Assembly (NCBI GenBank): GCA_945614335.1
Contig: CALZAP010000133.1
Coordinates: 1 to 5,229, forward strand
Direction: 5' to 3'
Length of the DNA stretch: 5,229 nt
Source of the DNA: an uncultured Prevotella sp.
Lineage (GTDB): Bacteria > Bacteroidota > Bacteroidia > Bacteroidales > Bacteroidaceae
The notes beneath the pieces are model-generated. The model was not told the origin of the DNA. It saw only the letters and a list, made by a program, of their open reading frames with translations, and made no database searches. A program made the position numbers and the translations under genes. Below are positions 1 to 5,229 of this stretch, piece after piece (the first letter of the stretch is position 1; every line of letters begins with the position of its first letter).

Positions 1-2112
1 GTAGCCCCAGTAGCCTTCGCCCCAGTAGCTGGTGTGGTCGCTGATGCCGGCATGAGACACTCCGCAGGCGAAGGGGTTGTCCTTGGTCATCATATACTGC
101 GTCATAAATCCGCCGTAGGATGCCGATACGCAGCCCACGTGGTCGGCGTCACACTGCGGCACGTCTTTCACAAACTGGCGGGTGGCGTCGATGATGTCCT
201 GTGCCACTCCCTCGCCCATGGTGTTCACATGGCGCGATGCCCATTCCTGTCCAAAGCCCGATGCGCCCGAAGGATTCACCGTAAACACGATGTAGCCCAG
301 TGCGTTCCAGTATTGGGTAGGGTAGTGGGAGCCGTTGCCGAAGCGTCGTGCGGTGGGAGAGCATCCTCCGTAGTAGTGGACGATGACGGGATATTTCTTC
401 TCGCTGTCGAAGTCGGCGGGCAGGTTGTAGAATCCTGTCACCTCATATCCCCTTGAGGTCATGAATCTCCAAGGTTTTGTGGCTCCCACCTTCAGGTCTT
501 TGAACATCTCGCTGTTAGGAGCCGCGGCGAGTGTGGCCTTTGGCGACTTTGCCGGCGAGGTGATGTTGTAAACCTCGTAAGGCTGGCTTGCCGAGCTGCC
601 ATGCACCATTATGTTGCCGCCCTTCTGTGCGATGCTCAGTCCGCTGAGCACCTCCATGGGTTGTCTCACCATGATGGAGCGCAGGGTCTTCGGGTCAACG
701 CGGTAGAGGCTCACGCTGTCGCCGTTCTGTGCTGTGTAGTAGATGCAGCGGTCGGCGTAAGAATAGTCTATGTCGTTGATGCTTGTGGCGTCGTCGGCAG
801 TCAGTGGTGTCACGTTGCGTGTGGCGGTATCCATGATGTAGAGGTGATAGTCAAACGTGTTCGGGGTGCGTCCCTCGGGCACTCTGTTGCCTATTCCCCC
901 GAAAGCCTCAGTGCTGGCCTTGAACACGACCTTGTCGGGTCCGCCGGCATAGATGCCACGGCCTATGAATCCGTCTTTCTCCACCAGCATGCGCTTCTCC
1001 ATGGTCACGAGGTCGAGGTCGTAGTAGGTAAGGCGTGTGGTGGGGCGCTGGAGCAGCGAGTCGCTGGCCACGTAGAATAGCAGGTGGCGTCCGTCGATGC
1101 TGATGTCGTCGACGCTGACGTTATGGTATGTGTAGGTGAGAGGCTGCACGAGTCCTGAGGCTATGTCCATTTTTGACAGCGAGTAACGTGTGCGCCACCA
1201 AGGCTGTCGGTCGTCGGGATGAACAATCTCGAACACGCCGCTTTCCTTTCTCGGTCCTTCCTGTGTGGTCTGCAGTATGGCGAAGTCTTCCGTAGGAGAG
1301 AAGAAGAAGTCGTCGGCGGTCATGTTGTTCACTATCACCTTCTCCTCGCCTGTGGCTGGGTCGAAGGCTTTTACGCGCTTCTTGCCGTTCTCGGTCTTGG
1401 TGTAGTAGTATCTGTCTGTAGAAGGCATCCACGAGGCGTCTTCGCTGATGAAGCGTTTCGCCCCGGTCTTCAGGTCAACGAGCAGTTTCTCTCCCGCTCT
1501 TTTGTTTGTCTTGTCATACCAGCTGTAGTTCACGAGAGCCCATCTGCCTGAAGGCGACAGGGCTGCCTTTGACGTCACCCTTGTGCCGAGCACGTCGGTC
1601 ATGGTAAACCTTCTCATTCCGTCGTTGAGAGTCTCGATGTCTTCTGTTGGCAAGGAGATCTGTATGCCGGTGCTGTCGGCTATGAACTTCAGGCAGAGGC
1701 TGTGGTAGCCTGGCTGCAGGGTGAGCGATGCCGAGGCTTCCTTTCCGTCCACAAACACCTTATAGTTCTTTGTGCCCTTGATGTTTATCTGCACATTCTT
1801 TAGATACTTCTTGGCGTTGATGTCAAAGGCTACGAGGTTGAGGGTGGCGGAGTCAAGTTTCATCGACGTCACATCTCCGAGCGGCTTTTGCTTGGTGATG
1901 TCGAGTGACAGAGGCGTGTTGACGGCGTTAGCAGCCATTGTCTCTTTTGTGAATCTCTTTTGCGCGTTGTCGATGCTGTCGAGCACTATTGGCTGTGAGA
2001 TTCTGAACGGTCCGGCGTGGCGCACTTGTTTCACCACGTTGTCGGCTTCGAGTGTTGCCGATGCCATGGCGAGAGGCAACACGAGAATTGATAGTTTTTT
2101 GTTTAATTTCAT
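1..2112 (-). CDS. Secreted S9 family (prolyl oligopeptidase/DPP IV-like) serine peptidase, C-terminus cut off by window edge
   Basis: Likely an exported serine exopeptidase or oligopeptidase that trims peptides in the periplasm or at the cell surface. The reading frame is open without a stop for 704 codons from the ATG at 2112 to base 1. Residues 1-19 form a signal peptide: lysines at 2, 5 and 6, a hydrophobic stretch LSILVLPLAMASA, and an A-S-A cleavage motif. About 200-540 is a repetitive beta-strand, aromatic-rich region consistent with the S9 beta-propeller (for example YYYTK, W305-W306). From about 545 the alpha/beta-hydrolase domain begins: KYPVIVHYYGG at about 573-583, then the nucleophile elbow VSASYGGFMTQY with predicted catalytic Ser665, then SHAGISDHTSYWGEGYWGY. 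The catalytic Asp and His lie beyond the window. The first elbow position is Ser rather than the usual Gly. No recognisable promoter lies directly upstream, so it may be read through from the glycosyltransferase gene. Family assignment is firm; substrate is unknown. Confidence 0.92.
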   Translation of the reverse strand, partial: MKLNKKLSILVLPLAMASATLEADNVVKQVRHAGPFRISQPIVLDSIDNAQKRFTKETMAANAVNTPLSLDITKQKPLGDVTSMKLDSATLNLVAFDINAKKYLKNVQINIKGTKNYKVFVDGKEASASLTLQPGYHSLCLKFIADSTGIQISLPTEDIETLNDGMRRFTMTDVLGTRVTSKAALSPSGRWALVNYSWYDKTNKRAGEKLLVDLKTGAKRFISEDASWMPSTDRYYYTKTENGKKRVKAFDPATGEEKVIVNNMTADDFFFSPTEDFAILQTTQEGPRKESGVFEIVHPDDRQPWWRTRYSLSKMDIASGLVQPLTYTYHNVSVDDISIDGRHLLFYVASDSLLQRPTTRLTYYDLDLVTMEKRMLVEKDGFIGRGIYAGGPDKVVFKASTEAFGGIGNRVPEGRTPNTFDYHLYIMDTATRNVTPLTADDATSINDIDYSYADRCIYYTAQNGDSVSLYRVDPKTLRSIMVRQPMEVLSGLSIAQKGGNIMVHGSSASQPYEVYNITSPAKSPKATLAAAPNSEMFKDLKVGATKPWRFMTSRGYEVTGFYNLPADFDSEKKYPVIVHYYGGCSPTARRFGNGSHYPTQYWNALGYIVFTVNPSGASGFGQEWASRHVNTMGEGVAQDIIDATRQFVKDVPQCDADHVGCVSASYGGFMTQYMMTKDNPFACGVSHAGISDHTSYWGEGYWGY
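2053..2112 (-). other. Signal peptide coding region of the S9 peptidase
   Basis: The first 20 codons encode a short basic N-region (K2, K5, K6), a hydrophobic core of about 10 residues with one Pro, and a small-residue A17-S18-A19 motif suited to signal peptidase I. The next residues, TLEADN, allow an alternative cut after A23. I see no lipobox cysteine, so a lipoprotein is unlikely. This also supports the ATG at 2112 as the true start. Confidence 0.75.
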
Positions 2113-2151
2113 AATAGTAATGTATTAGTGTGTTCTAATGTGGAGTTTTTT

Positions 2152-2185
2152 GGAGGGAAGAGGGATTTTCTACCTTCTACCCTCC
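2152..2185 (-). terminator. Imperfect hairpin just after the glycosyltransferase stop codon; doubtful terminator
   Basis: On the minus strand a 13-base arm starting GGAGGG (2185-2173) can pair with an arm ending CCCTCC (2164-2152) across an 8-base loop. Eleven of 13 positions pair, with mismatches at arm positions 7 and 11. It begins at the last base of the TAG stop codon. The bases that follow in transcript direction are six A (2151-2146), not a U-run, so it lacks the key second half of an intrinsic terminator. It could instead protect a 3' end, or weaken rather than stop read-through into the peptidase gene 40 bases further on. Confidence 0.3.
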
Positions 2186-3171
2186 TAAACTCTCTTCCCC
2201 TTCGAAACCATCGGCAGCGTGAGGAGCAGGAGCCTGCGGCCGGCTGACGATTTCATCATGCGTGAAAACAGCATGTATCTCTTCGTGTACGATTTCTCGG
2301 GCAGAGGGAAGAGGCCTTCGCTTTCGAGTTCCTTCATTCGCTCGTTGAGAAAATGGCTTGAACGCGTGGAGACGATGATGTCGTGAAGATAGTCCATCGT
2401 GAGCTGCGCCACCTTGCGGCTCATGGCCTGACGCTCCTCGTAGGGCAGCGTGTCGGCGCGGCGGTGGAGCCTCCTTATCACGGTGAGCGTGTCGTCGAGA
2501 CGTTTCAGACTCTGCCGCTTGTCCTCTTTCCGTGAAGACACGCCGACCTGTCTTCGGTAGAAGTAAGCCGGTATGTCGAGATGATACAGCCGCTCGCTCC
2601 TCAGCACGAGTTGCGGCGTGAACTCCTCGTCTTCGTGCACTATGTCGTCGGGGAACCTCAGGTTGTGGAGAATGTCGCGCCTGAACACGTAAGCCCACGC
2701 CTTTCCCCTCAGGCTGTTGTTGCGCATATATTCGGCTCCCGTCACAGGCTCGGGGTTGAAAGCCTCGATGTCTTTTGCCGGCGTCTCGTTGTGGGAGAAG
2801 TTGAACATCACGATGTCGGGGTTGTTAAACCTCACTATGTCGAGACATTTCTCGTAAGCCGTGGTGAGAAGGAAGTCGTCGGAGTCGACAAACTGTATGT
2901 AGGCTCCGGTGGCTATTGCTATGCCGGTGTTTCTCGCCGCCCCGAGTCCGCGGTTAGGCTGCCTTACATATATCAGTTCGTCGGCATAGGCGTCGAGTTC
3001 GTTCACAGGACTGATGTCCGACCCGTCGTCAACCACGATTATTTCCCTTTCATCCTTGCTCAGCGAGAGCGACGCGATGCTCTCCAGGCATTCACGCAGC
3101 AAGGAGAAGTCCTCGTTGTGGAATGTCACCACGAAGGAAACCAGCGGGAGTTGTTTGTTCTTCATATCCAT
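2185..3171 (-). CDS. Family 2 glycosyltransferase (GT-A fold)
   Basis: Transfers a sugar from a nucleotide-sugar donor to a glycan or lipid-linked acceptor at the cytoplasmic face of the inner membrane. The 328-residue protein shows the GT2 landmarks in order: the N-terminal strand PLVSFVVTFHNE at 9-20, nucleotide-binding IVVDDGSD at 45-52, NRGLGAARNTG at 73-83, metal-binding DSDD at 96-99, and HEDEEF at 179-184, which matches the usual acidic catalytic-base region. YFYRRQVGVSS at 203-213 is the typical end of the catalytic domain. The tail (295-328) is basic and ends with a leucine-rich patch, suggesting peripheral membrane contact; there is no clear transmembrane helix. Length is normal for small capsule or O-antigen type GT2 enzymes. 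The first ATG (3171) is used; a second in-frame ATG two codons later is an equal alternative. Its gene is divergent from the flippase, suggesting a shared glycan pathway. Donor and acceptor cannot be told from sequence. Confidence 0.93.
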   Translation of the reverse strand: MDMKNKQLPLVSFVVTFHNEDFSLLRECLESIASLSLSKDEREIIVVDDGSDISPVNELDAYADELIYVRQPNRGLGAARNTGIAIATGAYIQFVDSDDFLLTTAYEKCLDIVRFNNPDIVMFNFSHNETPAKDIEAFNPEPVTGAEYMRNNSLRGKAWAYVFRRDILHNLRFPDDIVHEDEEFTPQLVLRSERLYHLDIPAYFYRRQVGVSSRKEDKRQSLKRLDDTLTVIRRLHRRADTLPYEERQAMSRKVAQLTMDYLHDIIVSTRSSHFLNERMKELESEGLFPLPEKSYTKRYMLFSRMMKSSAGRRLLLLTLPMVSKGKRV

Positions 3172-3200
3172 ATTTGCGGTCTATATCTTGTATTTGCGAT
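3171..3200. repeat. Direct repeat TATTTGCGRT, two copies 20 bases apart
   Basis: TATTTGCGGT (3171-3180) and TATTTGCGAT (3191-3200) match at 9 of 10 positions and start exactly 20 bases apart, close to two helical turns. They cover the leader of the glycosyltransferase transcript, and the first copy touches the start codon. The second copy also forms the inverted repeat TTTGC-GAT-GCAAA (3193-3205), overlapping the -7 box. This could be an operator or chance in AT-rich DNA. Confidence 0.4.
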
Positions 3201-3201
3201 G

Positions 3202-3236
3202 CAAAATTACGACTTTTTTTGTTATCTACAAGCAAA
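3202..3236 (-). promoter_or_regulatory. Bacteroidetes-type promoter for the glycosyltransferase gene
   Basis: On the minus strand there is a perfect -7 box TAATTTTG (3209-3202), matching TAnnTTTG. The -33 element is either CTTG (3232-3229), with the standard 19-base spacing, or TTTG (3236-3233), with a looser 23 bases. Transcription would start near 3196, giving a leader of about 25 bases with no Shine-Dalgarno sequence, which is normal for this phylum. Confidence 0.6.
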
Positions 3237-3296
3237 AAAGACATTATTTCTACATATATTATAATAAAAAGGTGAGAAAAACGTTATATTAATAGA

Positions 3297-4751
3297 ATGT
3301 CGGAAGAGAACAACAAATCAAACAGCTATCGTCACGTGCTTAAATACACCAGTGTGTTCGGTGGCGCGCAGGGCCTGAATATCCTTATCGGTCTTGTGCG
3401 AAACAAGTGTGTGGCCATTATTCTCGGACCTTCCGGCATGGGACTCATGTCGCTTCTTAACACCGCGTCCACCTTCATCTCCCAAGCCACCAACCTTGGC
3501 ATCTCGTTCAGTGCCATCCGCCGCATTTCGGAGATCTACGACAGTGGCGACAGCAAGTCACTCCTCGACTACATCTCGGTCATCAGGACATGGTCGGCTG
3601 TGGCTGCCGCCTTGGGAGCCTTGGCGTGTCTCTGCCTTGGACCCCTGCTCGACATGCTGTCGTTCTCGTGGGGCAACCATGTCCACCATTTCGTGCTTCT
3701 CACCCCCGCCGTGGCCATGACAGCACTTGCCGGCGGCGAGCTGGCAATACTCAAGGGCACGAGGCGGCTGAAGGAGCTGGTGGGGCTACAGATTGTCTCC
3801 GCAGTGCTCTCGCTGCTGTTGGCGGTGCCGCTCTTCTGGCTGTTTAACTACAAGGCCATTGTGCCCGTCATCTCGCTCATGGCGCTTGTCAACTTCCTGC
3901 CCGCATTGTATGTGAGCATGCTTCACTATCCCTATCATACGAGATGGAGCCGCGAAAGCCTTGCCAAGGGCATTCCGATAGTGAAGATGGGAGTGGCGTT
4001 CACCGTGGCGGCGGCTGTGGCAAGCGGTGGCGACATGCTTGTAAGGGCTCTTCTCAGCCAGTATGTCGGCCTCGATGCAGTAGGTTTGTTCAATGCGGCT
4101 TACATGATAACCATCACCTATTCCGGACTGGTGTTCTCGTCGATGGAGAACGACTACTTCCCGCGACTCTCGGCAGTGAACACCGACAACGGGCTCGTGG
4201 CCGAAGTGGTGAACCGCCAGGTGGAAGTCACGCTGCTGCTGATGTCGCCACTGCTTTGCCTTCTCATCACCACACTGCCCATAGCCATCCCGCTGCTCTT
4301 CAGCGGCGAGTTCCTGCCCGTGGTGCCCATGGCTCAGACGCTTTCGTTGGCACTTTGTTTCAAGGCGGTGACACTGCCCATGGCCTATGTCAATCTCGCC
4401 AAGGGACATTCGAGGGCATACATGCTGTTGGAGTGTGGCTACAGTGTGCTGTTTATGGCCGGTACATACATCTCGGTGGTGTGGTATGGACTCGACGGCA
4501 TAGGGTGGGCGATAGTCATAGTCCACGCCATAGAGACGCTTGCCCTCTATGTCTATCTTCGCCGCCGCTTCGGAGTGTCGCTGTCAGCCCAGTCGCTTTG
4601 GGGCATGGCCACCATCTTGCTCCTTGCCGCCGTGACTTTCCTTTCGTGCCGTTTGGCGGAAGGATGGCTGTCGTGGGCCATAGGCCTTGCCATGTCGGCA
4701 GTGGCGTTCCTGTTATCGTTCAGAAGTCTCAGAAACAAGCGTAAAGCGTAA
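3297..4751 (+). CDS. Wzx-like polysaccharide/O-antigen flippase (MOP superfamily)
   Basis: Integral inner-membrane protein predicted to flip undecaprenyl-linked oligosaccharide from the cytoplasmic to the periplasmic face. The 484-residue length is within the usual range of roughly 400-500. I count about 12-14 hydrophobic segments, for example near 20-44, 98-120, 130-148, 163-183, 187-208, 230-245, 262-282, 311-335, 343-365, 381-420, 435-451 and 456-476. The N-terminal segment FGGAQGLNILIGLVRNK with ILGPSGMGLMSLL (42-54), and the central ENDYFPRLSAVNTDN (284-298), look like the O-antigen translocase branch of this superfamily. The tail is basic (RSLRNKRKA), as expected for a cytoplasmic end. 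The start at 3297 follows an AT-rich leader; GGTGAG at 3271-3276 is about 20 bases away, too far to act as a standard ribosome site. No convincing promoter was found. Which glycan it moves is unknown, and no polymerase or ligase gene is in view. Confidence 0.93.
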   Translation: MSEENNKSNSYRHVLKYTSVFGGAQGLNILIGLVRNKCVAIILGPSGMGLMSLLNTASTFISQATNLGISFSAIRRISEIYDSGDSKSLLDYISVIRTWSAVAAALGALACLCLGPLLDMLSFSWGNHVHHFVLLTPAVAMTALAGGELAILKGTRRLKELVGLQIVSAVLSLLLAVPLFWLFNYKAIVPVISLMALVNFLPALYVSMLHYPYHTRWSRESLAKGIPIVKMGVAFTVAAAVASGGDMLVRALLSQYVGLDAVGLFNAAYMITITYSGLVFSSMENDYFPRLSAVNTDNGLVAEVVNRQVEVTLLLMSPLLCLLITTLPIAIPLLFSGEFLPVVPMAQTLSLALCFKAVTLPMAYVNLAKGHSRAYMLLECGYSVLFMAGTYISVVWYGLDGIGWAIVIVHAIETLALYVYLRRRFGVSLSAQSLWGMATILLLAAVTFLSCRLAEGWLSWAIGLAMSAVAFLLSFRSLRNKRKA

Positions 4752-4769
4752 ACCTTTACGTGCGTTTTT
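4747..4769 (+). terminator. Probable intrinsic terminator of the flippase gene
   Basis: CGTAAA (4747-4752) and TTTACG (4755-4760) form a perfect 6-base stem with a 2-base loop, overlapping the TAA stop codon (4749-4751). After TGCG comes a run of five T (4765-4769). A competing outer stem, AAGCG (4744-4748) with CGCTT (4770-4774), would enclose the T-run. The short loop and weak stem make this a modest terminator, but its position between the flippase and an independent promoter fits. Confidence 0.5.
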
Positions 4770-4780
4770 CGCTTAAAAAG

Positions 4781-4812
4781 TTGGCATTATTACAATATAA
4801 TGTGTACTTTTG
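4781..4812 (+). promoter_or_regulatory. Bacteroidetes-type promoter for the tagaturonate reductase gene
   Basis: A perfect -7 box TACTTTTG (4805-4812) is preceded, after 20 bases, by TTGG (4781-4784), close to the -33 consensus TTTG. Transcription would start near 4819, giving a leader of about 30 bases that is almost all A and T, with no Shine-Dalgarno sequence. That leader style is common in well-expressed Bacteroidetes genes. Confidence 0.7.
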
Positions 4813-4848
4813 CAGCGGAAAAAAGAAAACTATAAAATAAATATTGTA
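4785..4848. repeat. Inverted repeats in and below the uxaB promoter; candidate operator
   Basis: CATTAT (4785-4790) and ATAATG (4797-4802) form an 18-base palindrome filling most of the spacer between the -33 and -7 boxes. In addition TACAATAT (4791-4798) is exactly matched in inverse by ATATTGTA (4841-4848), which ends next to the start codon, 50 bases away. The positions suit repressor binding or looping, but the sequence is AT-rich and chance matches are possible. Confidence 0.35.
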
Positions 4849-4849
4849 T

Positions 4850-5229
4850 ATGAAACCATTAAACAAAGTCTTCGCTCCTAAGAGCGTCATGCCTGAAAAG
4901 GTCATCCAGTTTGGTGAGGGTAACTTCCTCCGCGCATTCGTAGATTGGATTATTTGGAACATGAACCAGAAAACCGACTTCAACGGCTCGGTTGTTGTCG
5001 TACAGCCTATCGAAAAAGGTATGGTAGACTGGCTCAACGCTCAGGACTGTCTCTATCACGTAAACCTGCAGGGACGTGAGAACGGAAAGCCGGTGAACAC
5101 ACTTGAGCGCATCGACTGTATCAGCCGCGCACTCAACCCATATTCACAGAACGCTGCATTCATGGCTCTTGCCGACCAGCCTGAGATACGCTTCGTCATC
5201 TCTAACACCACAGAGGCTGGCATCGCCTT
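4850..5229 (+). CDS. uxaB: Tagaturonate reductase / altronate oxidoreductase, N-terminal part only
   Basis: Cytoplasmic enzyme that reduces D-tagaturonate to D-altronate with NADH, the step after uronate isomerase in galacturonate (pectin) catabolism. Only 126 codons of an expected roughly 480 are inside the window; the frame is open to the edge. It opens with the N-terminal Rossmann region of the polyol/mannitol dehydrogenase family: VIQFGEGNFLRAFVDW at 18-33, the strand SVVVVQPIEKG at 47-57, LNAQDCLYHVNLQG at 62-75, and FVISNTTEAGIA at 115-126. The pairing of FGEGNFLRAFVDW with SNTTEAGI is what I associate with UxaB rather than mannitol dehydrogenase; fructuronate reductase (UxuB) is the main alternative. 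The ATG at 4850 is the first in frame after the promoter. The gene has its own promoter and lies behind a terminator, so it is probably not in an operon with the flippase. Codons end in A or T somewhat more often than in the flippase, by eye. Confidence 0.85.
   Translation, partial: MKPLNKVFAPKSVMPEKVIQFGEGNFLRAFVDWIIWNMNQKTDFNGSVVVVQPIEKGMVDWLNAQDCLYHVNLQGRENGKPVNTLERIDCISRALNPYSQNAAFMALADQPEIRFVISNTTEAGIA

Noticed and set aside
34..2128. Several open frames on the plus strand opposite the S9 peptidase (34-456, 601-1080, 1219-1551, 1772-2128) and minus-strand out-of-frame ones (149-364, 1121-1432)
   Set aside because: All lie over one continuous, motif-bearing 704-codon frame. Their translations are rich in His, Val, Arg and Cys with no recognisable domain, as expected from mirror frames of a GC-rich third-position gene.
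3218..3249. Possible plus-strand promoter for the flippase: TTTG at 3218-3221 and CATTATTT about 20 bases on
   Set aside because: The -7 candidate matches TAnnTTTG at only about half of the fixed positions, so it is too weak to list as a feature. The flippase promoter remains unidentified.
3271..3276. GGTGAG as a ribosome binding site for the flippase
   Set aside because: It ends about 20 bases before the ATG, too far for normal Shine-Dalgarno pairing, and the phylum rarely relies on such sites.
2177..3292. Long frames overlapping the glycosyltransferase: minus 2177-2698 (173 codons), plus 2581-3264 (227 codons), plus 3014-3292
   Set aside because: The glycosyltransferase frame carries all GT2 motifs in order. 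The overlapping translations show no domain and odd composition, so they are shadows despite their length.
3332..4744. Frames within the flippase: plus 3394-3720, 3590-3847 and 3944-4744 (266 codons); minus 3332-3526, 3569-3760, 3786-4526 (246 codons) and 4553-4738
   Set aside because: The flippase frame gives a coherent multi-spanning membrane protein. The alternatives are low-complexity His, Arg and Gln-rich translations without family features.
4781..4801. E. coli-like promoter TTGGCA plus TATAAT before uxaB
   Set aside because: The spacing between TTGGCA (4781-4786) and TATAAT (4796-4801) is only 9 bases, far short of about 17. The Bacteroidetes boxes explain the region better.
4756..5059. 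Minus-strand frames opposite the uxaB start and promoter (4756-5037 and 4859-5059)
   Set aside because: They are antisense to a clear UxaB N-terminus and its promoter; no motif or separate promoter supports them.

Overview
The window looks like ordinary chromosomal DNA from a member of the Bacteroidales, most likely the Prevotella group. Three things point there. Two start regions carry the Bacteroidetes-type -7 box TAnnTTTG. Starts lack close Shine-Dalgarno sequences and sit in AT-rich leaders. The protein set is also typical: a secreted S9 peptidase with a Y-Y-G-G-x-S-P-T oxyanion region and a Wzx-type flippase. The genus is inferred from overall impression, not from a marker gene. There are four protein-coding genes; two run off the window edges.

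From left to right: (1) a minus-strand gene, cut off at base 1, encoding an exported prolyl-oligopeptidase-like S9 peptidase. It has a signal peptide, a probable beta-propeller and the start of the alpha/beta-hydrolase domain, including the nucleophile Ser665. (2) A minus-strand family 2 glycosyltransferase of 328 residues lies upstream of the peptidase on the same strand. The 72-base gap holds an imperfect hairpin. (3) A 125-base divergent intergenic region carries a good promoter for the glycosyltransferase and an 8-base direct repeat. (4) A plus-strand Wzx-like polysaccharide flippase of 484 residues ends in a hairpin plus T-run. (5) A plus-strand gene, cut off at base 5229, encodes the N-terminal quarter of tagaturonate reductase (UxaB). 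It has its own strong-looking promoter with nested inverted repeats.

The glycosyltransferase and flippase plausibly work together: one adds a sugar to a lipid-linked glycan on the cytoplasmic face of the inner membrane, and the other moves the lipid-linked product across. UxaB belongs to a separate process, galacturonate (pectin) catabolism, and the S9 peptidase would act on peptides outside the cytoplasm.

I see no RNA genes, CRISPR array, insertion sequence, attachment site or origin, and nothing that amounts to a new biological system. The points most worth a second look are a non-canonical residue in the peptidase nucleophile elbow and the inverted repeats around the uxaB promoter.
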